A stretch of DNA of 64,000 nt. It comes from Paragemmobacter amnigenus. GTDB taxonomy: Bacteria; Pseudomonadota; Alphaproteobacteria; Rhodobacterales; Rhodobacteraceae. A model generated the notes under the pieces. It worked only from the letters and a program-made list of their open reading frames with translations, was not told where the DNA came from and did not search any database. The DNA lies in NCBI RefSeq assembly GCF_009908265.2, contig NZ_JAAATX020000011.1:62001-126000 (forward strand), given 5' to 3'. The position numbers and the translations under genes are program-made. Shown here piece after piece: positions 16,791 to 24,755 of the stretch; within the stretch, counting starts at the first letter, position 1; every line of letters begins with the position of its first letter.

Positions 16791-16840
16791 TTCGGATCGG
16801 TTTGGACGTCAGCGCCGGGGCGCGACATCCGAGTCAAAGT

Positions 16841-16908
16841 GCGGCGACGCCAGGGAGGAGGAGAAGCGCCGCCGCTTTTGCCAAGAACCCCGGGAGGAGG
16901 TGGGGTTC
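16841..16908 (-). ncRNA. CcsR-like sRNA unit 1 (promoter-proximal)
   Basis: Hairpins 16841-16875 (10-bp arms, one mismatch) and 16885-16908 (perfect 7-bp arms), loops CCTCCTCCC. It begins only 11 bases after the DUF1127 stop codon, so the whole array must be co-transcribed with that gene and released by processing, as described for the DUF1127-CcsR operon of Rhodobacter sphaeroides. The loop motif equals the anti-Shine-Dalgarno CCUCC of 16S rRNA. Confidence 0.88.
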
Positions 16909-16919
16909 AGCAAGAAACC

Positions 16920-17135
16920 TTATTTGCCATAGGCGGCTTCGTGGGCCACCGAGCGGATGTCGTTGCGCGAGATGCCCAGATCGGACAGTTCGCGGTCCGA
17001 AAGCACGAGAAGCTCGCGGACGGTCTGGTTGTACACGGCGCGGCGGGCGAGGTGCGCTTTGAACTGGGCGACATAGCCCGAGAAGCGGTCAGCCAGCGAG
17101 AAGGACGCGGCGCGGGAAGAGTTTACATAAGCCAT
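16920..17135 (-). CDS. DUF1127 small protein (CcaF1-like)
   Basis: A basic 71-residue protein starting MAYVNSSRAASFSLADRFSG. The C-terminal half, RAVYNQTVRELLVLSDRELSDLGISRNDIRSVAHEAA, is the DUF1127 domain: an Arg-rich helical hairpin with the invariant LSDRELSDLGISR core. In Rhodobacter the cognate protein (CcaF1) heads the operon of CCUCC-motif sRNAs and binds RNA; here it stands 11 bases before the first of five such units, so the same role is likely. An RpoH-like promoter lies upstream. The start at 17135 has a GAGG ribosome site and removes 35 upstream residues of leader. Confidence 0.92.
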   Translation of the reverse strand: MAYVNSSRAASFSLADRFSGYVAQFKAHLARRAVYNQTVRELLVLSDRELSDLGISRNDIRSVAHEAAYGK

Positions 17136-17196
17136 TTCGATCAGCCTCAGTTTGCTACACGGTGTCGGACAGCGTTCTGTTGCGCCGTTAACGGAA

Positions 17197-17224
17197 ACAT
17201 GGGGCAATTGCTGCAGGTGCACAA
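17197..17224 (-). promoter_or_regulatory. RpoH-like promoter of the DUF1127/CcsR operon
   Basis: Minus strand TTGTGC (17219-17224), 14-base spacer, CCCCATGT (17197-17204). The -10 matches the heat-shock sigma consensus CCCCATNT exactly. Expected start near 17190, giving a 55-base leader. In Rhodobacter this operon is controlled by RpoHI/RpoHII. Confidence 0.75.
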
Positions 17225-17392
17225 TAGCCCGCCTCCGCAATGCTGCCTTGCAGCAAATGCATGGCTGGATGTCACAAAAACGTCATTAATTTCATTGGTT
17301 TCGCCCGAAAATTGAGCAAATGGTCAACGCGGCCTTGCCGAGCGCCGCAAAGATGGCGAGGTTTGCCGAAACCTTGTGCGGGAGAAGAACGG

Positions 17393-18466
17393 ATGTCGGT
17401 TTCGCGGGAGTTAATCATGCGGGCTCTGGCCGGTGTCGGCCTGCCGGGCGGCGGCGATCTGGTGTCGCGCGATTTGATTCGCGCCTTGACGGTCGAGGGC
17501 GGCGCGGTGCGCTTTGTGATCGAGGCGGAAAGCCCCGAGGCGGCGCGGGCGCTGGGCCCCGTGCAGGCGGCGGCGGAGGCGGCGGTGCGGGCCGTGCCGG
17601 GGGTTGCATCGGTGCAGTTGGTGATGACGGCGCATGGTCCGGCGGCCAAGCCTGCGGCGCCTTCGCTGAAGATCGGGCAGCATCCGACGCCGCAGCAGGG
17701 CGGGCCGCAGAAGGTGTCGGGCGTGGACCGGATCATCGCGGTGGCGTCGGGCAAGGGGGGCGTGGGCAAGTCGACCGTGTCGTCGAACCTTGCCGTGGCG
17801 CTGGCGCGGCAAGGGCGGAAGGTGGGGCTGCTGGATGCCGATATCTACGGGCCGAGCCAGCCGCGGATGATGGGGGTCAGCAAGCGACCCGCCAGCCCTG
17901 ACGGGAAAATCATCGAGCCTTTGCAGGCACATGGCGTGACGATGATGTCGATCGGGCTCATGCTGAAAGAGGACGAGGCGGTGATCTGGCGGGGGCCGAT
18001 GATCATGGGGGCCTTGCAGCAATTGCTGGGGCAGGTGGCCTGGGGGAAGCTGGACATCCTGATCATCGACCTGCCACCGGGGACGGGGGATATCCAGCTG
18101 TCGCTGGCGCAGCGGACGCAGCTGACGGGGGCGCTGGTGGTGTCCACCCCGCAGGACGTGGCGCTGCTGGATGCGCGCAAGGCGTTGGACATGTTCAGCA
18201 AACTGAAGGTGCCGGTGCTGGGCCTGATCGAGAACATGTCGACCTTCTGCTGCCCCAATTGCGGGCACGAGACGCAGATTTTCGGCCATGGCGGGGTGAA
18301 GGCCGAGGCGGCCAAGCTGGGCCTGCCGTTCCTGGGCGAGTTGCCGCTGGCGCTTTCCGTGCGTCAGGCGGGGGATGCGGGCACGCCGATTGCCGCGACC
18401 GACGCGCCCGAGGCCGAGGCCTATGCGCGGCTGGCGCGGGGGCTGATCGCGGGGGGGATGGCGTAA
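17393..18466 (+). CDS. mrp: Mrp/NBP35 (ApbC) family Fe-S carrier ATPase
   Basis: Cytoplasmic P-loop scaffold or carrier for Fe-S clusters, 357 residues. N-terminal MIP18/DUF59-like domain ([26 protein letters not shown]), a linker, then the deviant Walker [16 protein letters not shown] (from about residue 117), [30 protein letters not shown] and the cluster-binding [10 protein letters not shown] near residues 285-292. Start at ATG 17393 with GGGAGAAG upstream. It stands alone, divergent from the DUF1127/CcsR operon, and precedes a small unknown ORF and the mraZ leader. Confidence 0.95.
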   Translation: MSVSRELIMRALAGVGLPGGGDLVSRDLIRALTVEGGAVRFVIEAESPEAARALGPVQAAAEAAVRAVPGVASVQLVMTAHGPAAKPAAPSLKIGQHPTPQQGGPQKVSGVDRIIAVASGKGGVGKSTVSSNLAVALARQGRKVGLLDADIYGPSQPRMMGVSKRPASPDGKIIEPLQAHGVTMMSIGLMLKEDEAVIWRGPMIMGALQQLLGQVAWGKLDILIIDLPPGTGDIQLSLAQRTQLTGALVVSTPQDVALLDARKALDMFSKLKVPVLGLIENMSTFCCPNCGHETQIFGHGGVKAEAAKLGLPFLGELPLALSVRQAGDAGTPIAATDAPEAEAYARLARGLIAGGMA

Positions 18467-18504
18467 GGTTTCGCTGGCGGGGCAAGGGGTTGGCGGAAAC
18501 GGGT

Positions 18505-18552
18505 TGTACCGGCGGCTGTGCAGACGGTTGTGCAGACAGGTGTACATACAAA
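18505..18552. repeat. Four degenerate 12-bp tandem repeats
   Basis: TGTACCGGCGGC, TGTGCAGACGGT, TGTGCAGACAGG and TGTACATACAAA run without gaps from 18505 to 18552; the middle two differ at two positions. They lie 39 bases past the mrp stop and about 155 bases before the small ORF at 18707. Possible iterated operator or a slippage product. Confidence 0.55.
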
Positions 18553-18706
18553 TTCCGGCAGTCGGCGGGGGCGGATCATGGTTAAGGGTGCGCTGGCGCA
18601 CAGTGGGGCCGGATTGCGGCCCTGACAGGCTGGACGGGCGGGGGCGGGCTTCCCACATCGGGAGAAGGGGCGCAGACCGCGCCCGCCTTTGCGAAAGGAC
18701 GCCCGC

Positions 18707-18907
18707 ATGAGCATCGACCTGCCGCCGATCCCCGACATCGCCGCCATCATCGCGCCGCAGGAGATCGAGAAGAAGAAGCGCGGCGGCAGCGGGCGGGCGA
18801 CCGCCATCGCCATCGGGACGGTGCTGATCCTGTCGGACGGGTCGGAATGCGTGGTCGTGGATCATGACGGCGCGGGCAACCCGATCTGCCAGCCCGTGGA
18901 GAACTGA
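18707..18907 (+). CDS. Small hypothetical protein
   Basis: A 66-residue acidic protein (MSIDLPPIPDIAAIIAPQEI...) with a KKKRGG basic spot in the middle and a conserved-looking C-terminal segment GTVLILSDGSECVVVDHDGAGN, which reads like a small beta-hairpin domain. No family recognised. ATG 18707 has a GAAAGGA ribosome site. Codon use is typical of the genome, which supports it as real. Confidence 0.55.
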   Translation: MSIDLPPIPDIAAIIAPQEIEKKKRGGSGRATAIAIGTVLILSDGSECVVVDHDGAGNPICQPVEN

Positions 18908-19232
18908 CGCCCGCCGCGGGATCGCGATTGCGCGATGCTGCGGGATGGCGCGGGACGCGAATCACCGGCACGGGAAATGACGGGAAATCCGGGGACGCCC
19001 CCCGGATTTTCGCGTTTCAGGGGGCTGTGATCCCGTGTCTTTCGGCGTTTTTGACCCGTTCTGACGGATGGATGAAAAAAAATTGGGATGGGGTGGGAAA
19101 GGGCGCCACTCATCAGTGGTCACTATATGTTGTGAGTTCGTGAACCATACTCGCAACTAATCGGCGGCAGGACTGCCTTTTGCCCACAAGATGCTGTTCC
19201 GGCAGAGGGTTCGGGACAAGATGTGCCCGTTT
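18908..19232. other. Gene-free stretch before the mraZ promoter
   Basis: No supported ORF. It contains a TGGGA/TGGGG/TGGGA cluster at 19084-19098 and a small GGCAG/CTGCC stem followed by TTTT (19166-19181) that could end a transcript from the preceding small ORF. RNase P RNA, sometimes found near this locus, was looked for and not found. Confidence 0.4.
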
Positions 19233-19278
19233 TTGACCGAAGATTTCCATTGCTTCCCATGAAATCCCGTGGCATCCC
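19233..19278 (+). promoter_or_regulatory. Putative mraZ/UpsM promoter with MraZ boxes
   Basis: TTGACC (19233-19238) with a weak -10 near CATGAA (19258-19263). Across it run TCCC elements at 19255, 19265 and 19275, an exact 10-bp period, with a degenerate TTCC at 19245; on the other strand these read (N)GGGA. MraZ binds three or four TGGGN-type repeats at 10-bp spacing, so this is the likely autoregulatory operator. Start near 19270 would give a leader of about 300 bases. Confidence 0.6.
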
Positions 19279-19503
19279 TAACTCACGACGGATGAAGCGG
19301 AACGTTGAAAAGCAGGGGCGGCTTCAAGACCCCGAACAGGCGAAAGCAGGCTTCATACAGGCACCCGCCTTCATCCGAACATGAGAGATCCGGCGCGCGA
19401 GCGAGCAGACATCTCCCCCAGGTGGCGCGCGTAGCTGGACGCCCAGCGATGGGACAGGCGGCGGATCGAGCAGTGGCAGCAGCTCGATCCGCCGTTTCCG
19501 TTT
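19270..19503 (+). ncRNA. UpsM-like sRNA in the mraZ leader
   Basis: The 5' leader of mraZ holds no ORF but ends internally in a strong hairpin: 12-bp arms GGCGGATCGAGC/GCTCGATCCGCC (19460-19471 and 19482-19493), then GTTTCCGTTT. In Rhodobacter sphaeroides the division cluster is preceded by an unusually long leader whose prematurely terminated part is the abundant sRNA UpsM (about 200 nt). Position, length (about 230 nt from the proposed start) and terminator all agree. A second perfect 8-bp inverted repeat (19508-19524) lies just past it. Boundaries are inferred. Confidence 0.72.
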
Positions 19504-19573
19504 CAGGGTCCGGATGATCCGGACAGGGGCCTGACGGAGCAACGACGGGCTGCACGAGGAGGCCGGAAGGCCC

Positions 19574-20080
19574 ATGTCGGAGGCGTTCAGAGGCGAGTTC
19601 ACCCAGAAGGTGGACGGTAAGGCCCGGGTTTCGATCCCGGCGGCCTTTCGCCGTGTGCTGGAGGCCGGAGACCCTGATGCCACCCGCAAGCGCATCGTGA
19701 TCGTCTATGGCGACGAGCGCCGGAAATTTGCGGAATGCTACACCGTCGCGGGCGCGCAGCGTCTGGAGGCGATGATCCGCAAGCTGCCGCTGGGGTCGAT
19801 GCAGCGGCGCCTGCTGGAGCGTAACATGGTCACCCTGTCGGTCACGCTGGAGATCGACGATGACGGGCGGATCGTGCTGCCGCCCAAGGTGCGGGAAAAG
19901 ACGGGGCTGTCGTCCGAGGCGGGCGAGGCGGTCTTTGCCGGCGCGCTGGACACGTTCCAGCTGTGGAAATCCGAGACTTACGAGGCCGAGATCCGCCGCG
20001 CGGCGGAAGAGGAGCTGGCGGCGCTGCCTGCGGACATGGACATCCTGTCGCTTCTGGGCGGCGACGTGCCGGAGGTCTGA
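19574..20080 (+). CDS. mraZ: MraZ, transcriptional regulator of the division/cell-wall cluster
   Basis: DNA-binding protein built of two AbrB-like swapped-hairpin repeats, 168 residues. First repeat FRGEFTQKVDGKARVSIPAAFRRVL and second NMVTLSVTLEIDDDGRIVLPPKVREK both show the family pattern (D.K.R..IP and DD.GRI.LP). The 25 C-terminal residues extend past the core, as in other alphaproteobacteria. First gene of the cluster; GAGGAGG ribosome site just upstream, followed by a GGCC-GGAA-GGCC stem that touches the start codon. Regulated by its own product and by the UpsM leader, by inference. Confidence 0.96.
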   Translation: MSEAFRGEFTQKVDGKARVSIPAAFRRVLEAGDPDATRKRIVIVYGDERRKFAECYTVAGAQRLEAMIRKLPLGSMQRRLLERNMVTLSVTLEIDDDGRIVLPPKVREKTGLSSEAGEAVFAGALDTFQLWKSETYEAEIRRAAEEELAALPADMDILSLLGGDVPEV

Positions 20081-20083
20081 GCC

Positions 20084-21088
20084 TTGGCCGTCAGCGATCA
20101 GAATACCGGTCGCACCCCCCATATCCCGGTCCTGCTGCGCCCGTTGCTGGCGGCGGTGGCGCCTGTGACGGGCGCGTGGCTGGACGGCACCTTTGGCGCG
20201 GGCGGCTATGCGCGCGGGCTGTTGGAGGCAGGGGCGGCGCGGGTGACGGGGGTGGACCGCGATCCGCTGGCCTTGCAGATGGCTGCCGCCTGGGCGGGGG
20301 AGTATGGCGACCGGCTCCGGCTGGTGGCGGGGAATTTCTCGGAGCTGGATGTCCATGCGGGCGGGATGCTGGACGGGGTCGTGCTGGACCTTGGCGTGTC
20401 GTCCATGCAGCTTGATCTGGCGGAGCGGGGGTTTTCCTTCCAGAAGGACGGCCCCTTGGACATGCGGATGAGCCAGTCGGGCGAGAGTGCGGCCGATCTG
20501 GTGAATACGGCGGCCGAGGGCGTTCTGGCGGATATCCTTTACCATTACGGCGAGGAGCGGGCCTCGCGCCGGATCGCGCGGGCGATCGTGGAGGCGCGGG
20601 CGGTGGAGCCGATCACCACGACGCTGCGGCTGGCCGAGATCGTGGCGAAATGCCTGCCGCGCCCCAAGCCCGGGCAGAGCCATCCGGCGACGCGGTCCTT
20701 CCAGGCGATCCGGATTGCCGTGAATACCGAATTCCACGAACTGGCCGAGGGATTGCAGGCCGCCGAGCGCGCGCTGAAACCCGGCGGGCGGCTGGCGGTG
20801 GTGACGTTCCACAGTTTGGAGGACCGGATCGTCAAACGCTTTTTCCAGATCGCGAGCGGGGCAGAGGCCAATGCCAACCGCTATGCCCCCGCCAAGGCGG
20901 GCAGCACCGCGCGCTGGGAGATGGTCACGCGCAAGGCCGTGGGGCCGGATGACGTGGAGCTTGCCGAAAATCCCCGCGCGCGCAGTGCCAAGCTGCGGGT
21001 CGCGCGCCGCACCGATGCCCCGCCGCAGGCCATCGCGCCCGAGGCGCTGGGCCTGCCGGTGATCCAGCCGAAGAAAGGACGCCGCTGA
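20084..21088 (+). CDS. rsmH: RsmH, 16S rRNA m4C1402 methyltransferase
   Basis: SAM-dependent N4-methylation of C1402 in 16S rRNA; 334 residues. [13 protein letters not shown] at the start, SAM loop [34 protein letters not shown] and [13 protein letters not shown] are RsmH signatures. The start appears to be TTG at 20084 with GGAGG eight bases upstream, 3 bases after mraZ; there is no ATG close by in this frame before the conserved HIPVLL. Stop overlaps the ftsL start. Confidence 0.95.
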   Translation: MAVSDQNTGRTPHIPVLLRPLLAAVAPVTGAWLDGTFGAGGYARGLLEAGAARVTGVDRDPLALQMAAAWAGEYGDRLRLVAGNFSELDVHAGGMLDGVVLDLGVSSMQLDLAERGFSFQKDGPLDMRMSQSGESAADLVNTAAEGVLADILYHYGEERASRRIARAIVEARAVEPITTTLRLAEIVAKCLPRPKPGQSHPATRSFQAIRIAVNTEFHELAEGLQAAERALKPGGRLAVVTFHSLEDRIVKRFFQIASGAEANANRYAPAKAGSTARWEMVTRKAVGPDDVELAENPRARSAKLRVARRTDAPPQAIAPEALGLPVIQPKKGRR

Positions 21089-21474
21089 TGCGCCCCGTGT
21101 TTTTCGTGTTGTCCTTCCTTGCCGTAATGGGTCTGGCCTTCTGGGCCTATCGCGAGAATTACGCCACGCAGGCCGCGCTGCGCGACATGGGGCGGTTGCA
21201 GGACGAGATCGCGGCGCTGCGCGAGGCGCTGGCGCTGCAGCGGGCGGAGTGGGCATATCTGAACCGGCCCGACCGTCTGCGCGAGCTGGCCACGCTGAAT
21301 TTCGACCGGCTGGGGCTGTTGCCGCTGGAGCCCACGCAGTTCGGGGCGGCGGCGCAGGTGGCCTATCCGGCGCCCGTGATCCTGCCGGGCGAGGACGGGT
21401 TTCCCGCCATCACCGATCCGGTCGAGGTGACCGGACAGACGACCAACACCGCACCGGATGGGCAGTTTCCATGA
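21088..21474 (+). CDS. ftsL: FtsL, division protein
   Basis: Bitopic membrane protein of the FtsQLB divisome subcomplex, 128 residues. Short cytoplasmic start, one membrane helix (VFFVLSFLAVMGLAFWAY, about residues 4-21), then a coiled coil (QAALRDMGRLQDEIAALREALALQRAEWAYLNRPDRL). WAYLNRPDRLRELA is the alphaproteobacterial FtsL signature. It overlaps both rsmH (TGATG) and ftsI (ATGA), so translation is coupled throughout. Confidence 0.92.
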   Translation: MRPVFFVLSFLAVMGLAFWAYRENYATQAALRDMGRLQDEIAALREALALQRAEWAYLNRPDRLRELATLNFDRLGLLPLEPTQFGAAAQVAYPAPVILPGEDGFPAITDPVEVTGQTTNTAPDGQFP

Positions 21475-23258
21475 TCCGCACACCGCTCCGCCCGCTTGCC
21501 CGCATCCTGTCGGCCCGCCAGAAGGGCGAGAACCCCGACACCATCGAACGCGAGAACCTGCGCCTGCGGCATGAGGCGATGCGGGACAAGAGCCGCGCGC
21601 GGGCCGAGGTGCGGCTTTTGTTCCTGAGCCTTGGTTTCCTTGCGGCCTTCACCACGATCGGCGCGCGGATGGGGCTTTTGGCCGCGACCGAGCCGATGGA
21701 GCCGCGATCGGCGGCGGCGGGGGCGCAGATTCTGGCGACGCGGGCGGATATCACCGACCGCAACGGGCGGATTCTGGCGACCAACATGCAGACCTATGCG
21801 CTTTATGCCCAGCCGCGGGACATGGTCGATCCGGCGCGCGTGTCGCGGGAACTGGCGAAGATCTTTCCCGAGATCGACCCCGTGGCGATGGAGCGGCGGC
21901 TGACGGACGGGCGGTCTTTCCTGTGGATCCGGCGGGTGATGAGCCCCGAGCAGATGCAGCGCGTGCACGAGATCGGCGATCCCGGCCTGCTGTTCGGGCC
22001 GCGCGAGATGCGGCTTTATCCCAATGGCCAACTGGCCGCGCATGTGCTGGGTGGCGCCAGTTTCGGGGCCGAGGGCGTGTCGAGCGCCGAGGTGATCGGG
22101 ACGGCGGGGATCGAGAAGGCGCTGGATGCGCGGCTGCGCGATCCGGCGCAGGCGGGCACGCCGCTGGAACTGTCGCTGGACCTGACGCTGCAGGCGGCGG
22201 TGGAGGAGATTCTGGGCACCGGCATGACGATGCTGAATGCCAAGGGGGCGGCGGCGATCCTGATGGATGTGAAGACGGGGGAGATCCTGTCGCTGGCGTC
22301 GCTGCCTGCCTTTGATCCGAATGACCGGCCCAATCCGCTGGTCAAGGGGGAACCCGGCGACAGCCCGCTGTTCAACCGCGCGGTGCAGGGGGTGTACGAA
22401 CTGGGCTCCACGTTCAAGATTTTCACCGTGGCCAATGCGCTGAACCTTGGTCTGGTGGAACCCGATACGATGGTGGATGCCAATGCGCCGCGGCGCTGGG
22501 GGCGGTTCACGATCAAGGAGTTCCAGAACAAGAATTACGGCCCGCTGCTGTCGGTCGAGAATGTGATCGTGAAGTCGTCCAACGTCGGGACGGCCAACCT
22601 TGCGCTGATGATCGGGGCGGAGCGGCAGCAGGCGTTTCTGCAGTCGCTGGGGTTCTTTGACCCCACGCCGGTGGAGCTGGTCGAGGCGCCGGGGGCCAAG
22701 CCCATCGTGCCGAAGAAATGGCCGGACATCACGACCATCACCACAAGCTATGGCCACGGGATTTCGGCCAGTCCGATGCATCTGGCGGCGGCCTATGCCA
22801 CCATCGCCAATGGCGGGGTGAAGGTGACGCCGACGCTGCTGCATGGCGGCGTGCCGCAGAACGGGCCGCGCGTGATGGACGAGGAAACGGCGCGCGACGC
22901 GATGCGGATGCTGCGCGGCGTGGTGGCGCACGGGACGGCGACGCTGGGCGATGTCGAGGGCTATCAGGTGGCGGGCAAGACCGGCACGGCGGAAAAGCCC
23001 AACAAGGCGGGCGGCTATGACACCGACAAGGTGGTCAATACCTTTGCCAGCATGTTCCCTGCCGACAATCCGCGTTACGTTCTGGTCGTCACGCTGGACG
23101 AGCCGGTGGAGACCACGGGCAGCGAGCCGCGCCGGACGGCGGGCTGGACGGCGGTGCCGGTGGCGGGCGAGATCATCCGCCGCGCCGCGCCCCTGCTGGG
23201 GCTGCGCCCTGTGGTTGAACCGCCCCCCGTGGATGAGCTAACAGCCGTGTCCAACTGA
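21471..23258 (+). CDS. ftsI: FtsI/PBP3, septal peptidoglycan transpeptidase
   Basis: Class B penicillin-binding protein, 595 residues, cross-linking septal peptidoglycan with FtsW. One N-terminal membrane helix (VRLLFLSLGFLAAFTTIGARM), PBP dimerisation domain, then the transpeptidase domain with STFK (Ser313-Lys316), SSN (369-371) and KTGT (from 503). Start ATG overlaps the ftsL stop. The gap to murE is only 18 bases. Confidence 0.96.
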   Translation: MIRTPLRPLARILSARQKGENPDTIERENLRLRHEAMRDKSRARAEVRLLFLSLGFLAAFTTIGARMGLLAATEPMEPRSAAAGAQILATRADITDRNGRILATNMQTYALYAQPRDMVDPARVSRELAKIFPEIDPVAMERRLTDGRSFLWIRRVMSPEQMQRVHEIGDPGLLFGPREMRLYPNGQLAAHVLGGASFGAEGVSSAEVIGTAGIEKALDARLRDPAQAGTPLELSLDLTLQAAVEEILGTGMTMLNAKGAAAILMDVKTGEILSLASLPAFDPNDRPNPLVKGEPGDSPLFNRAVQGVYELGSTFKIFTVANALNLGLVEPDTMVDANAPRRWGRFTIKEFQNKNYGPLLSVENVIVKSSNVGTANLALMIGAERQQAFLQSLGFFDPTPVELVEAPGAKPIVPKKWPDITTITTSYGHGISASPMHLAAAYATIANGGVKVTPTLLHGGVPQNGPRVMDEETARDAMRMLRGVVAHGTATLGDVEGYQVAGKTGTAEKPNKAGGYDTDKVVNTFASMFPADNPRYVLVVTLDEPVETTGSEPRRTAGWTAVPVAGEIIRRAAPLLGLRPVVEPPPVDELTAVSN

Positions 23259-23276
23259 CAGCGATAAGGGTGCGGC

Positions 23277-24755
23277 ATGGCGGGCGGGAAGCGACTTTCG
23301 GAACTGGGGCTTGCCGCAAGGGGCGGGCGTGATCCGGTTCTGACGGGCGTGACGCTGGACAGCCGCGCGGTGCGGGACGGGTTCCTGTTTGCGGCCCTGC
23401 CGGGGGCGCGGCTGCACGGGGGCGAATTCATCGGGCCCGCGCTGCGGATGGGGGCGGCTGCGGTGCTGACCGATGCCGAGGGTGCGCGGATCGCGGCGGA
23501 GGCGCTGGCGTCCAGCGAGGCGGCGCTGGTGGTGGCCGAGGATGTGCGCGCGGCGCTGGCGGGGGCGGCGGCGCTGTGGTCCGGGGCGCAGCCCGGGGTG
23601 ATGGTTGCGGTGACGGGGACGAACGGCAAGACATCCGTGGCGACCTTCACGCGGCAGATCTGGATGGCGCTGGGCCATGAGGCGATCAATATCGGCACGA
23701 CGGGGGTCGAGGGGGCGTGGGTTGCGCCGTCGGCCCATACGACGCCGGACAGCGTGACCCTGCATGACATGCTGGCGCAGGCGGCGGCGGCGGGGGTGAC
23801 GCATGCGGCGATGGAGGCATCGTCGCACGGGCTGGACCAGCGGCGGATGGACGGGGTGCGGCTGGCAGCGGCGGGGTTCACCAACCTGACGCAGGACCAT
23901 CTGGATTATCACGGCACGATGGAGGCCTATGAGGCGGCCAAGGCGCAGCTTTTCGCGCGCGTGCTGCCGCCCGAGGGGGTGGCGGTCGTGAACATGAACG
24001 ATTCCACGGGCGCGCGGATGGTGGCGGTGGCGCGGGCGCGGGGGCAGCGGGTGCTGACCGTGGGCCATGGCGCGGGCTGCGACCTGCGGCTGCTGGGGCA
24101 GCGGGCCGAGGCCACGGGGCAGGAGGTTCGCTTTGCCTGGCAGGGGCAGCCCTGGCAGGTGAAGCTGGAGCTGATCGGGGGTTTTCAGGCCGAGAATGTG
24201 GCGCTGGCCGCCGGATTGGTGATCGCGGCGGGCGAGGAGCCTGCGGCGGTGTTCCGCGTGCTGGGGCAGTTGACGGGCGTGCGGGGGCGGATGCAGCTCG
24301 CTGCGACGCGGGCGAACGGGGCGGCGGTGTTCGTCGATTACGCCCATACGCCGGATGCGATTGCGACGGCGCTGCGCGCGCTGAGGCCGCATGTCATGGG
24401 GCGGATCGTCATCGTCTTTGGCGCGGGGGGCGACCGGGACCGGACCAAGCGGCCGCTGATGGGTGCGGCGGCGCGGGAGCATGCGGATGTTCTGTTTGTG
24501 ACAGACGACAACCCGCGGAGCGAGGATCCGGCGGCCATCCGTGCAGAAATACTGCAAGCCTGCCCCGAGGCGAACGAGGTGGGCGATCGCGCCGAGGCCA
24601 TCCTGCGGGGGGTCGATGCGCTGGGCCCCGGGGATGCGCTGTTGATCGCGGGCAAGGGGCACGAGACGGGGCAGGTGATCGCGGGCGACATCTATCCCTT
24701 TGACGATGTGGAACAGGCGAGCATTGCGGTCGCCGCCTTGGACGGGGTGATCTGA
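23277..24755 (+). CDS. murE: MurE, UDP-MurNAc-L-Ala-D-Glu:meso-DAP ligase
   Basis: Third amino-acid addition to the peptidoglycan precursor; 492 residues. N-terminal VTLDSRAVRDGFLFAALPG binds UDP, the ATP loop is VTGTNGKTSVATF, and DYAHTPDAI and GAGGDRDRTKRPLM follow. The DNPR motif (TDDNPRSEDP) that selects meso-diaminopimelate is intact, as expected for a Gram-negative. Stop overlaps the murF start by one base. Confidence 0.97.
   Translation: MAGGKRLSELGLAARGGRDPVLTGVTLDSRAVRDGFLFAALPGARLHGGEFIGPALRMGAAAVLTDAEGARIAAEALASSEAALVVAEDVRAALAGAAALWSGAQPGVMVAVTGTNGKTSVATFTRQIWMALGHEAINIGTTGVEGAWVAPSAHTTPDSVTLHDMLAQAAAAGVTHAAMEASSHGLDQRRMDGVRLAAAGFTNLTQDHLDYHGTMEAYEAAKAQLFARVLPPEGVAVVNMNDSTGARMVAVARARGQRVLTVGHGAGCDLRLLGQRAEATGQEVRFAWQGQPWQVKLELIGGFQAENVALAAGLVIAAGEEPAAVFRVLGQLTGVRGRMQLAATRANGAAVFVDYAHTPDAIATALRALRPHVMGRIVIVFGAGGDRDRTKRPLMGAAAREHADVLFVTDDNPRSEDPAAIRAEILQACPEANEVGDRAEAILRGVDALGPGDALLIAGKGHETGQVIAGDIYPFDDVEQASIAVAALDGVI

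Noticed and set aside
16400-16908. CRISPR array
   Set aside because: Regular spacing and a shared 9-base motif suggest one at first, but the motif is only the loop of hairpins with differing arms, there are no constant 25-40 bp repeats, and no cas genes are near.
18908-19573. RNase P RNA or 6S RNA before mraZ
   Set aside because: The conserved GAGGAAAGTCC core of RNase P RNA and the long bulged duplex of 6S were looked for and are missing. The UpsM leader explains the region better.
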